From the NCBI RefSeq assembly GCF_002217205.1, contig NZ_MUGT01000035.1, forward strand, positions 52,276-114,916: DNA of 62,641 bases, written 5' to 3'. This document shows, one piece after another, positions 17,415-25,921 of the stretch (its first letter is position 1; every line of letters begins with the position of its first letter). The stretch is from Flavobacterium branchiophilum NBRC 15030 = ATCC 35035 (lineage in GTDB: Bacteria; Bacteroidota; Bacteroidia; Flavobacteriales; Flavobacteriaceae). The position numbers and the translations under genes were made by a program. The notes beneath the pieces are model-generated. The model worked only from the letters and a program-made list of their open reading frames with translations. It had not been told where the DNA came from and did no database searches.

Positions 17415-18851
17415 TTAAAATTGAAAATATATAAATTGTTGTTCTGCACCTGAAAAATAAAATATTGCAGCTACCAAAGCATAATAAAAGGCAATTCTGA
17501 AAATTTTGGGCCACCGTAATCCCAGTTTTTCTATGGCATAACGCTGTTCTCTCCCAAACCATTCCAAAACAAAAAACACCAAACACAAGGCCACAACAGT
17601 TTTTCCAAACAAATCAGGAAATGTAAACAATGATTTTGAAAAAATAACTTTGATAAACGACAAAGCTTTTGTAACGGTTTCCGCTCTAAAAAATATCCAA
17701 GCAAAAGTGGTTAAAACAAAGGTAACCATCATCGAAATCATTTCACGAAAAGAAGGAATCCATTTGCCTTGAGCTACTATATCTAAATGATTTCTATTGG
17801 ATTGAAATAATATAGACGGCATGATGTACAGTGCATTTAAAAAACCCCAAATAATAAATGTCCAATTGGCTCCATGCCAAAAACCACTTACTAAAAATAT
17901 AATAAATGTATTACGGACCTTCATCCAAGTCCCCCCTTTACTACCTCCTAATGGAATATACAAATAATCTCTAAACCATGTAGAAAGTGATATGTGCCAA
18001 CGTCTCCAAAATTCTGCTATATCTCTGGAAAAATAGGGGAATGCAAAATTTCTTAACAACTCTACCCCAAATAAACGGGCAGTTCCTAAAGCTATATCAG
18101 AATAACCCGAAAAATCGCCATATATTTGAATAGCAAATAATATTGCAGCAAATACGTGCGAACTTCCTGAATAAGCATCGGCTTGGTTAAAAATAGTGTT
18201 GGCTATCAATGCACATTGATCTGCTATTACAATTTTTTTGAACAAACCCCATAGTATTTGGCGCAAACCATCAACAGCTTTTTGATAATCAAAAACCCTT
18301 TCTTTTTGTATTTGAGGCAACAAATGAGTAGCCCGCTCTATTGGCCCTGCTACTAAAAGCGGAAAAAAACTAACAAAAACAGAGTAATCTATAAAATCTT
18401 TCTCTGGTTTAATTCTATTTTTATAAATATCAATTACATAAGATAATCCATGAAAAGTGTAAAACGAAATTCCAACAGGCAAGATGACTTTTAATGTCCA
18501 AGGTTGAACATGATACCCTATTTGTGCTAGGGCTTGAGCAAAACTTTCGACAAAAAAATTATAATATTTGAAAACGCCTAAAAAACCCAAATTGACACTA
18601 ATACTAAGCCAAAACCAAAACTTTTTTGTTGAAATAGTTTGTGATTCGGCCATTTTTAGCCCTGTATAATAATCTAATAAGGTTGAAAAAATCAATAAAA
18701 ATAAAAAATGGTAATCCCAACAAGCATAAAAATAATAACTTGAAACCAATAATAATATGTTTTGAAATCTTGAATTACCTTTTGCTACAAACCAATACAG
18801 TAAGAAAACAATAGGTAAAAATATAGCAAAATGGATTGAATTGAAAAACAT
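17415..18851 (-). CDS. MBOAT-family membrane O-acyltransferase (AlgI-like)
   Basis: This 478-aa multi-pass protein of the membrane-bound O-acyltransferase family moves acetyl or similar groups to the outer side of the inner membrane for polysaccharide modification. It has about ten hydrophobic segments, the N-terminal FNSIHFAIFLPIVFLLYW typical of AlgI-like proteins, the motif GLSYVIDIYK, PYFSRDIAEFWRRWHISLSTW, and the catalytic His in LVSGFWHGANWTFIIWG. Length and order match AlgI relatives. The next gene is its probable periplasmic partner. It likely O-acylates the locus's polysaccharide. Confidence 0.93.
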   Translation of the reverse strand: MFFNSIHFAIFLPIVFLLYWFVAKGNSRFQNILLLVSSYYFYACWDYHFLFLLIFSTLLDYYTGLKMAESQTISTKKFWFWLSISVNLGFLGVFKYYNFFVESFAQALAQIGYHVQPWTLKVILPVGISFYTFHGLSYVIDIYKNRIKPEKDFIDYSVFVSFFPLLVAGPIERATHLLPQIQKERVFDYQKAVDGLRQILWGLFKKIVIADQCALIANTIFNQADAYSGSSHVFAAILFAIQIYGDFSGYSDIALGTARLFGVELLRNFAFPYFSRDIAEFWRRWHISLSTWFRDYLYIPLGGSKGGTWMKVRNTFIIFLVSGFWHGANWTFIIWGFLNALYIMPSILFQSNRNHLDIVAQGKWIPSFREMISMMVTFVLTTFAWIFFRAETVTKALSFIKVIFSKSLFTFPDLFGKTVVALCLVFFVLEWFGREQRYAIEKLGLRWPKIFRIAFYYALVAAIFYFSGAEQQFIYFQF

Positions 18852-18950
18852 AAGCTGAAACTGATGGATTTGATGTTGATTTCAAAAAAAATTATACAAA
18901 AAAATTGATTCCAATCAAAATGTTATTTGAAAAGAATAGATTACAAAAAA

Positions 18951-20348
18951 TTACGATCCAATGGCCTGATATACAAATCCGATTTTTTCTAAAACCTTTT
19001 TGTCTAGCAAATTACGACCATCAAACACAAAAGCGGGTTTTTGCATATTATCATAAATTAGTTGCCAATCATAGTTTTTAAACTCTTCCCATTCTGTTAA
19101 AATTGCAATAGCGTGAGCATCTTTGCAGGCGTCATAAGGATTTTCAAATGCTTTTAATCGTTTTTGATTTTCTAACTCCGATCGACTTTCTAAATAATTT
19201 AAGTCAAATCTCATTTGTTTTTGAGAAACTTTTGGGTCAAAAACGGCAATATTGGCTTGCTCATAAATTAAATCATTGGCAACGTATATTGCAGCAGATT
19301 CGCGAGTGTCGTTGGTATCTTTTTTGAAAGCCCAACCTAAAAAGGCTATTTTTTTATCTGAAACTGTATTATATAAAGTTTTTACTATATTTTTCGCAAA
19401 ACGTCTTTTTTGATGATCGTTCATTATAATGACTTGTTCCCAATAATCGGCAACTTCCTGAAGTCCAAACGATTTTGAAATATAAACCAAGTTTAAAATG
19501 TCTTTTTGAAAACAAGACCCTCCAAAACCAACAGACGATTTCAAAAATTTAGACCCAATGCGACTATCTGTTCCAATGGCTCTTGCTACTTCATTAACGT
19601 CTGCCCCTGTTTTTTCGCACAATTCAGAAAGTGCATTAATAGAGGAAACCCTTTGTGCTAAAAAAGCATTGGCAGTAAGTTTAGACAACTCTGAAGACCA
19701 AACATTTGTAGTAAGAATTCTATCTTGCGGCACCCAATGTGCATATACATCTACAAGCGCTTGAATGGCTTGTTGCCCTTCGGCGGTTGTATCGCCACCA
19801 ATAAGTACTCTGTCTGGAGCCAACAAGTCTTCTACGGCAGTACCTTCGGCCAAAAATTCTGGATTAGATAATACTTGAAACTGAACGCCATTTCCGGTAT
19901 TGTCTAATATACTTTTTAGTGCTTCGGCTGTACGAACGGGCAAGGTTGATTTTTCTACAATAATTTTATCATCTTTTGCAACACGTGCTATTTGTCTGGC
20001 ACACAGTTCTATATATTTTAAATCGGCCGCCATACCTCTTCCGGTTCCGTATGTTTTTGTAGGAGTATTTACTGATATAAATATCAATTGGGCTTCATCA
20101 ATAGCAGCATCTACAGCTGTTGAAAAAAACAAATTTCTACCTCGAGCTTCGCCAACAATATTGCTCAGTCCTGGTTCATAAATAGGTATATTCTCAATAT
20201 TTGGATCATTCCAAGCGGCAATACGCTCTTCATTCAAATCTACTACTGTTACTTTTATATGTGGACATTTTTGTGCAATTACGGTCATCGTTGGGCCACC
20301 CACATATCCTGCTCCTATACAGCAAATATTTGTTATTTTCATTTTCAA
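18951..20348 (-). CDS. ugd: UDP-glucose 6-dehydrogenase
   Basis: This 465-aa enzyme makes UDP-glucuronate from UDP-glucose with two NAD. The N-terminal [20 protein letters not shown], the motif [24 protein letters not shown], and the catalytic Cys in [17 protein letters not shown] are all present. The sequence is close to the long, eukaryote-like branch of the family (about 460-480 aa), not the shorter E. coli Ugd branch. It follows wzc by 75 bp in the polysaccharide operon. UDP-glucuronate would provide acidic residues or a precursor for UDP-xylose. Confidence 0.95.
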   Translation of the reverse strand: MKMKITNICCIGAGYVGGPTMTVIAQKCPHIKVTVVDLNEERIAAWNDPNIENIPIYEPGLSNIVGEARGRNLFFSTAVDAAIDEAQLIFISVNTPTKTYGTGRGMAADLKYIELCARQIARVAKDDKIIVEKSTLPVRTAEALKSILDNTGNGVQFQVLSNPEFLAEGTAVEDLLAPDRVLIGGDTTAEGQQAIQALVDVYAHWVPQDRILTTNVWSSELSKLTANAFLAQRVSSINALSELCEKTGADVNEVARAIGTDSRIGSKFLKSSVGFGGSCFQKDILNLVYISKSFGLQEVADYWEQVIIMNDHQKRRFAKNIVKTLYNTVSDKKIAFLGWAFKKDTNDTRESAAIYVANDLIYEQANIAVFDPKVSQKQMRFDLNYLESRSELENQKRLKAFENPYDACKDAHAIAILTEWEEFKNYDWQLIYDNMQKPAFVFDGRNLLDKKVLEKIGFVYQAIGS

Positions 20349-20423
20349 TTATTTTATTTGAGGCTTATTATTTATTTTTTTGAGAGTGCAAATTTACAAG
20401 TTTTTTTCAATTAAAAAAAACTA

Positions 20424-22898
20424 TTAAATCCCACCCTTTTTATTTTTAAAAAACAAAAGAATCTTTTGAAAAATGGATTGATGAGCATTTTCATCGTCAT
20501 GGTATCCGCTCGAATTACCATAGCCATAGCCATAATCAAAACCATAACCATAAGCATAACCATATTTGGCTTTGTTTTCAAAACCATTCAAAATGACACT
20601 CAAATTATTCAACTCTCCTCGTTGGTTCCTGTTGTTCAATACGGTTATCATGTCTTTTTTGGTATAATTTTGTCTTACATCATACAAAGCAGCATCACAA
20701 AATTGATCCAATTCTAAAGCATCTGTAACCAATCCTACGGGCGGAGTGTCCAATATAATATAGTCATATTGGGTTTTAAGCGATTGTATCAACTCTTTCA
20801 TTGGATTGCCCAAAATCAATTCGGAAGGATTTGGAGGTATTGGGCCAGAGGTAATGATGTCCAAATAAGGGATGTGAGATTTTTGAACAATTTCATTAAT
20901 GTTTTTTTGTCCAATCAAATAGTTTACAACACCAACTTTATTTTCGATTTCAAAATCTTCAAATATTTTTGGTTTTCGTAAATCCATTCCAATAATAATA
21001 GTCTTTTTTTCGCTTAATGCAAAAATAGTTGCAATATTCATAGAACAAAAAGTTTTTCCTTCGCCACCAATAGAGGATGTAATCATCAACACTTTTGCAC
21101 CGTCATCATTTCCTTTTTTCTTATAAATAAATTGTAATGAAGACCTAATACTTCTAAAACCTTCTGCCAAAGCCGAACGTGGGCGTTCAAAAACAGCTAA
21201 ATTAGAATTCATTTGTTTTTTGCCAATGACTCCAATTATTGGAATTTTGGTTAAGCGTTCAATATCTTCTACAGATTGGATTTTGTTATTTATAATATAG
21301 ACAATCATCAAAATCAAAAACGGCAATAATATACCTAAAAAAATAGCTATTACATAGTTTACCTCTGTTTTTGGGCCTAATAATCCACCACCAATATCTT
21401 TTGCAGCATCAACAAATTTGATGTCGGACAAGTTGGCTGCTTTAACAATTTCGGCTTCGCTTTTTTTGGCCAAAAAAGTATTATAAATATTTTCATTTAA
21501 GGCAAATTTGCGCTTGATTTTGGCCAATCCTTGCTCCTGTAATGGGATTTCTTTTAATGAGGCCTCTGCTTCTTGAGCCTTTTTTTGAACTACTGCCAAG
21601 TCATAATTTAAAGTATTTTTATAAGAATTAATATTTTCCAACAATACTCCTTTTACAGATTCCATTTCATTTTCAAAATCCTTGTACAGCTTATCACTCT
21701 TTACAGTATATGCCATTTGCGAACGAGAAATAGACAAAGTAATCAGTTTTGATACATTTACTACAATATTGGGCTCGGCAATTCCTGCTACAGATGGGGC
21801 GGGAAGTCTTGAAAAATCATCATTGGTTCGCAAATAATTTTTAAGTGAATTGACATAAGCTACCTTTCTGGTAATTTCATCTTTTTCTATTTCAATTTTT
21901 TGTAATTTATCTGAAAATAACTTACCTCCGTCTTCAATTTCATAAATATTTTTACCATTTTGAAAGCCTTCTAACTCAGAATTGGTTTTCTTTAATTCTT
22001 TGTCTGTAGCAGCCAAAGTGCTGTCTATAAATCGAATTGTATTGGTAGCAAATTGATTTTTTCTATCCAACTCACTCTTTATCAACACATTAACAGTTAC
22101 ATTTAAATAATCTACGAGGCGGGCTTTGTTGGTTCCTTCCAAAGATAAATTCAAAATAGAGCCTGCTTTTTCGTCGTTGGACACTTTAATTTCTTGATAA
22201 TGGGCTACTACTTGATCAAATCTATTAAATTTTACTATAAATTCCTGTCCAATGTCTTCTGCTTTAAAATGATCTTTCAATTGCAAATGCCAATTTAAAT
22301 AAGGTAAATGAATCATTTCTCCGATTTTGAAAGTAGGTGTTTCCAATTTTGAGATACGTTGAACTTCAGAAATATTTTTATAATAATTAATTACATTTAT
22401 GGTTTCTTCAGCCCCATCAATTTTTATAGAATAATGATTTTTATCAATAAATTTTATAATAATGTCTTGTTCTAATACCTGATTTTTGGTTCGGTCTATT
22501 GTTACATAAAAAGGCACTTCGCCATAAGCATCTCGTTTAAAATAATCTTCTTTTTTGATGTAATCAATAAAAAAATTCAATTTATCCACCACAATTTCGT
22601 TGTGCGTTCTGGATTTTAAAATGGTCATTATGGTTTTAATTTGATCAGAGCTTCCTCCCCAATTGAATACCAAGCTGGTGTTTGAATTGAAAAAAGGATT
22701 TGATTCTTCTTTTAGCGAAACAGTGGTGCCAATGCCATATATTTTTTGTTGTCTGATATTGACTTGATAGGCAATGATAAATGACAAAACCAAGCTCAGT
22801 AAGAACCATTGCCAATTGCTAATAATTTTTATCAAAAAACCTTTAAAATCGAAATTTGTCTGACTATCAGAATTAGTAAAATCTTTAATATCTAACAT
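20424..22898 (-). CDS. wzc: Polysaccharide co-polymerase with tyrosine kinase domain (Wzc-like)
   Basis: This 824-aa inner-membrane protein controls chain length and export together with the Wza-type channel. It has a first transmembrane helix near 30-47, a large periplasmic Wzz/GNVR region with long helices (about 280-500), and a second helix at about 514-537. The cytoplasmic BY-kinase domain carries Walker A GGEGKT (611-616), Walker A' IIIGMDLRKPK (about 634-644), and Walker B YIILDTPP (713-720). A cluster of eight Tyr lies at residues 779-799. Unusually, the Tyr cluster is followed by a 25-residue basic, hydrophobic tail rather than ending the protein. It starts 10 bp after the wza-type gene. 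Confidence 0.94.
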   Translation of the reverse strand: MLDIKDFTNSDSQTNFDFKGFLIKIISNWQWFLLSLVLSFIIAYQVNIRQQKIYGIGTTVSLKEESNPFFNSNTSLVFNWGGSSDQIKTIMTILKSRTHNEIVVDKLNFFIDYIKKEDYFKRDAYGEVPFYVTIDRTKNQVLEQDIIIKFIDKNHYSIKIDGAEETINVINYYKNISEVQRISKLETPTFKIGEMIHLPYLNWHLQLKDHFKAEDIGQEFIVKFNRFDQVVAHYQEIKVSNDEKAGSILNLSLEGTNKARLVDYLNVTVNVLIKSELDRKNQFATNTIRFIDSTLAATDKELKKTNSELEGFQNGKNIYEIEDGGKLFSDKLQKIEIEKDEITRKVAYVNSLKNYLRTNDDFSRLPAPSVAGIAEPNIVVNVSKLITLSISRSQMAYTVKSDKLYKDFENEMESVKGVLLENINSYKNTLNYDLAVVQKKAQEAEASLKEIPLQEQGLAKIKRKFALNENIYNTFLAKKSEAEIVKAANLSDIKFVDAAKDIGGGLLGPKTEVNYVIAIFLGILLPFLILMIVYIINNKIQSVEDIERLTKIPIIGVIGKKQMNSNLAVFERPRSALAEGFRSIRSSLQFIYKKKGNDDGAKVLMITSSIGGEGKTFCSMNIATIFALSEKKTIIIGMDLRKPKIFEDFEIENKVGVVNYLIGQKNINEIVQKSHIPYLDIITSGPIPPNPSELILGNPMKELIQSLKTQYDYIILDTPPVGLVTDALELDQFCDAALYDVRQNYTKKDMITVLNNRNQRGELNNLSVILNGFENKAKYGYAYGYGFDYGYGYGNSSGYHDDENAHQSIFQKILLFFKNKKGGI

Positions 22899-22908
22899 TT
22901 TTATTGAA

Positions 22909-23697
22909 TTATTTTTTTAATAATAAATAAGTTGTTGTAGCTAAAGACAACAAGGTAATGATAGTACTTAATGATTCTATACCTGTTTTACCTGTTCCCC
23001 ACGTTTTTTGTTTAAGTGGTTTTACGTAAATATAATCGTTGGGTTGCAAATTATATACGGGAGAGTTCATTGCATTTACGTCTGTCAAATCAATGGATTG
23101 CATGGTTGCCCCTTGTGGGTTTTGTCGGATAACTAGTACGTTTTTTCTGTCGCCAGTTACACTAATATCGCCTGCATTGGCTATGGCTTCCATGATATTG
23201 ACTTTTTCCTGATAAAGGATTTTAGACCCCGTTGCTCCAACTTCGCCATTTATAGTATATCTAAATCCCGACAATTTTACGTTTACAAATAGGTTCGATT
23301 CTTTATTCAAATAGTCTTTCAACAATTTTTCTTCAATCAGTATTCGTATTTCGGATGTTGTCATTCCTATTACTTTAATTTCTCCCAAAATGGGCATTCT
23401 GATTGTACCCACATCCGACACGGTGTACCCATCATAATAAACCAATTGTTCTGATTTTACGATATTTTCCGCACTGGTTGCAGTAAAAAGTGCCGATAAT
23501 TTGGGATCGACCGTTTTTATATTGATACTCAAAATATCATTGGCCTGAATGCGGTAAGGTTTGGAATTGACAGGAGCAACAATTGAACTGTTTTCTGTTG
23601 GGTTGTTGGGCTGCAAGTAGATGAGTTTTTTGGTAGAAACACACGAAAAAAGCAAAAAACTGATGCATAAGATGCAAAAATAAAGGATACGGTTCAT
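22909..23697 (-). CDS. Outer-membrane polysaccharide export lipoprotein (Wza/OPX)
   Basis: This 262-aa lipoprotein of the polysaccharide export family has a lipobox ending at Cys19 (FLLFSC) and then a poly_export domain (YRIQANDILSINIKTVDPKLS) followed by SLBB-like segments (FRYTINGEVGATGSKILY). It ends with a hydrophobic stretch IITLLSLATTTYLLLKK, which may be the C-terminal outer-membrane helix used by OPX proteins. It is shorter than E. coli Wza (379 aa), as is common in Bacteroidota. It is the first gene of the large polysaccharide operon and is coupled to the wzc-like gene. Confidence 0.92.
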   Translation of the reverse strand: MNRILYFCILCISFLLFSCVSTKKLIYLQPNNPTENSSIVAPVNSKPYRIQANDILSINIKTVDPKLSALFTATSAENIVKSEQLVYYDGYTVSDVGTIRMPILGEIKVIGMTTSEIRILIEEKLLKDYLNKESNLFVNVKLSGFRYTINGEVGATGSKILYQEKVNIMEAIANAGDISVTGDRKNVLVIRQNPQGATMQSIDLTDVNAMNSPVYNLQPNDYIYVKPLKQKTWGTGKTGIESLSTIITLLSLATTTYLLLKK

Positions 23698-23718
23698 AAT
23701 AAAAGTGTTTTACATCGG

Positions 23719-23726
23719 CAAATATA
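23719..23726 (-). promoter_or_regulatory. Bacteroidota -7 box upstream of the polysaccharide operon
   Basis: The minus strand reads TATATTTG, an exact match to the Bacteroidota sigma factor -7 consensus TAnnTTTG, 22 bp before the ATG of the wza-type gene. No clear TTG/TTTG -33 element is seen at the standard spacing, so the promoter is supported by the -7 box and position only. Confidence 0.55.
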
Positions 23727-23774
23727 GTGGTTTTGTCTTGAAAATAAAAATATACCTAGTTTTTTATCTACATT

Positions 23775-24395
23775 TTATACATTTTTCAATGCGTTTTCAA
23801 ATGGTATTCTGTGCAAGATGCTTCTTCCTAACGTAACTTCGTCTGCAAACTCCAATTCGTCGCCAACGGCAATGCCTCTGGCTATTGTCGATAGCACAAC
23901 TTGTTGGTTTTGAACTTGTTTGTATATATAAAAATTGGTGGTATCGCCTTCCATAGTAGCACTAAGAGCAAAAATAAGTTCCGAAACCAATCCTAACTTC
24001 ACTTTTTCTATTAATGGTTTGATATTCAACTGATTAGGACCAATACCATCAATAGGCGAAATTTTGCCACCCAACACGTGATAAACCCCTTTAAATTGTC
24101 CTGTATTTTCAATTGCCATTACATCTCTTACATCTTCTACCACACAAATGAGTTTGGAATTTCGTTTGGGATTGGAACAAATTTCGCAAACATCTATATC
24201 GGAAATATTAAAGCAATGGCTACAAAGCTTGATGTCATGTCGCATTTTTAATAAAGCATCGCTTAGCAATTGGGTTTGCTCTTTGGGTTGTTTTAGTAAA
24301 TGCAAAACCAATCTTAACGCCGAACGTTTGCCAATTCCAGGCAATTGAGACACCTCTGAAACTGCTTTTTCTAATAATTTTGATGAAAATTCCAT
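23775..24395 (-). CDS. recR: Recombination mediator RecR
   Basis: RecR works with RecO/RecF to load RecA at gaps in DNA. The protein starts at the ATG at 24393-24395 ([15 protein letters not shown]), giving 206 aa. A longer frame to 24446 would overlap the preceding gene and adds a tail foreign to the family. Visible features are the helix-hairpin-helix [20 protein letters not shown]-type segment ([11 protein letters not shown]), the four-Cys zinc finger CSHC...CEIC, and the Toprim motif [14 protein letters not shown] with a later [16 protein letters not shown]. Length is normal. It follows the CoA-binding gene by 10 bp. Confidence 0.96.
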   Translation of the reverse strand: MEFSSKLLEKAVSEVSQLPGIGKRSALRLVLHLLKQPKEQTQLLSDALLKMRHDIKLCSHCFNISDIDVCEICSNPKRNSKLICVVEDVRDVMAIENTGQFKGVYHVLGGKISPIDGIGPNQLNIKPLIEKVKLGLVSELIFALSATMEGDTTNFYIYKQVQNQQVVLSTIARGIAVGDELEFADEVTLGRSILHRIPFENALKNV

Positions 24396-24405
24396 TTCAA
24401 AAGAA

Positions 24406-24771
24406 TTAATATTGATTTGTTGCCAACAATACCAAAGTACAAGCATTTTCTACTTTGATTTGATTTAATGTTAGCAATTGTTCAAATTCTGGATTTTCGG
24501 ATCCTGGATTGAAAATCACTCTTTTGGGTTGGTTTTCAATAATATAATTATAATAATCTCTTTGTCGAGCAGGGTTCAGATACAAAGTTACGGTATGTAC
24601 ATTTGACAATGGAATCATTTTTGTACGGATAGCAATGCCAGAAACTTCAGCTTTATTTTGACCTAAAGCCAAAACACTATGCCCTTTTTCGACTAGTTTT
24701 TCGATGGCTTTGTAGGCATATCGGGCTGGATTTGATGATGCACCAAGTACTAATGTTTTTTTGTTTTTCAT
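24406..24771 (-). CDS. CoA-binding-fold protein (YccU-like)
   Basis: The protein begins at the ATG at 24769-24771 ([20 protein letters not shown]), giving 121 aa. The longer frame to 24864 would begin inside a terminator hairpin and add an implausible hydrophobic leader. It is a stand-alone Rossmann-type CoA-binding domain with a glycine-rich LGASSNP loop, VLALGQN and a conserved [12 protein letters not shown] motif near the C-terminus. Proteins of this family bind CoA or related nucleotides; their physiological role is not settled. It sits directly upstream of recR and downstream of a terminator, so it probably heads a short recR transcript. Confidence 0.88.
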   Translation of the reverse strand: MKNKKTLVLGASSNPARYAYKAIEKLVEKGHSVLALGQNKAEVSGIAIRTKMIPLSNVHTVTLYLNPARQRDYYNYIIENQPKRVIFNPGSENPEFEQLLTLNQIKVENACTLVLLATNQY

Positions 24772-24843
24772 AATTATTGTCAAAAAATTGGATTTAAAAA
24801 TACAAAGATACAACATTTTTATTGTGAAGCAAAACACAAAAAA

Positions 24844-24879
24844 AATCACCATCAGACATGCCAATAACTGATGGTGATT
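24844..24879 (-). terminator. Intrinsic terminator after the CtlX-like gene
   Basis: A perfect 12-bp stem (AATCACCATCAG at 24844-24855 with CTGATGGTGATT at 24868-24879) encloses a 12-nt loop. On the minus strand it is followed by a T run (TTTTTTTGTGTTTTG). It lies 21 bp after the stop codon of the 24901-25836 gene and separates it from the CoA-binding/recR unit. Confidence 0.92.
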
Positions 24880-24900
24880 CCAATAATTAGAAGTTTTTTA

Positions 24901-25836
24901 TTATTTTTTTGGCAAAAATATTTCGGCCATCATACATCGGGCACTTCCGCCGCCACAAGCTTCAATAGTATCGAGGCTCGAACTAAGTATTTCAGCATGT
25001 TTTTCTAATTGCATGATTTGATTTGGTGTCAAGCATTGATGGGCCGCAGCACTCATAACAAGGTATCTTTTATCATTTTTGCCTCTTACTTCGAGCATAT
25101 TTCCAGCAAAATTATTTACTTGTTCTTCTGTTATCAAAATAATTTCTTTGTTGTCAGATTTTAAAGCATCCAACACCATTTTTCGTTCTTTTTTGTCGTC
25201 TATGGCATCGGCACATATTACGGCAAATGTTTCGCCTAAACACATCATGACATTGGTGTGGTAAATCAGTTTGCGTTGTCCGTTTACGGTTTGAAACGCT
25301 TCAAAAATGATGGGCGAAAATTCATAATCTTCACAAAATTCTATAAAAAGCTCTTCATCTGCTCGGGGCGACAACGCACAATAGGCCTTGCCATTGGCCC
25401 TGTCTAAAAGCAAACTGCCTGTTCCTTCCAAAAAAATTTGATCGTCTTCGGCAGCTGTATAATCCATATATTCAGACACTCCAAAACCTTTGGCTTCCAA
25501 TATCTCAATGATGTCTTCACGACGTTCTAAACGTCTGTTTTCGGCAAACATGGGATACAAAACTACATCGCCATTTTCGTGAAATGAAACCCAATTATTA
25601 GGAAAAATACTATCGGGTGTATCTGGTTCTAAGGTGTCTGAAACTACAATTACCTCTACACCTACAGCTGTTAATTTGGCAACAAAATCATCAAACTCTT
25701 GTTGTGCCTTGGCATTTACGGTAGCTGGCAATAGCCCATCGATTACTTTTTGATAATAATTATTAACTGCCGTTTGTTCATTCATACGAAAAGCAACTGG
25801 CCTAATCATTAATATGGCATTAGTGGTTTGTTTCAT
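24901..25836 (-). CDS. ctlX: CtlX-like citrulline/arginine-type hydrolase
   Basis: This 311-aa cytoplasmic enzyme of the arginine deiminase/amidinotransferase superfamily resembles CtlX proteins, reported as citrulline ureidases. The N-terminal AILMIRPVAFRMNEQTAVNNYYQ is typical of this group. The substrate-binding SIFPNNWVSFHENGDVVLYPM and the GTGSLLLDR segment follow, with the catalytic His in LIYHTNVMMC and the catalytic Cys301 in GGGSARCMMAEIFLP. It follows a second member of the same superfamily by 85 bp, and its transcript ends at a strong hairpin. The exact guanidino or ureido substrate is not decided by sequence. Confidence 0.86.
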   Translation of the reverse strand: MKQTTNAILMIRPVAFRMNEQTAVNNYYQKVIDGLLPATVNAKAQQEFDDFVAKLTAVGVEVIVVSDTLEPDTPDSIFPNNWVSFHENGDVVLYPMFAENRRLERREDIIEILEAKGFGVSEYMDYTAAEDDQIFLEGTGSLLLDRANGKAYCALSPRADEELFIEFCEDYEFSPIIFEAFQTVNGQRKLIYHTNVMMCLGETFAVICADAIDDKKERKMVLDALKSDNKEIILITEEQVNNFAGNMLEVRGKNDKRYLVMSAAAHQCLTPNQIMQLEKHAEILSSSLDTIEACGGGSARCMMAEIFLPKK

Positions 25837-25921
25837 TATTTTTTATATTTTTATTAAAATTATATTTATATTTTTATATGATTTATTTTTCAATATTTTT
25901 AATCATCAAAAACTAAAAATG

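Noticed and set aside
18905-18918. TTGATT-CC-AATCAA palindrome before the MBOAT gene as an operator
   Set aside because: Short palindrome in A+T-rich sequence with no regulator or consensus promoter tied to it; the gene is inside a long operon.
24396-24446. N-terminal extension of RecR
   Set aside because: It overlaps the end of the CoA-binding gene and its residues do not fit RecR; the ATG at 24395 gives the normal 206 aa.
24772-24864. Hydrophobic leader of the CoA-binding protein
   Set aside because: The extension runs into an intrinsic terminator hairpin and would put a signal-like segment on a cytoplasmic Rossmann protein.
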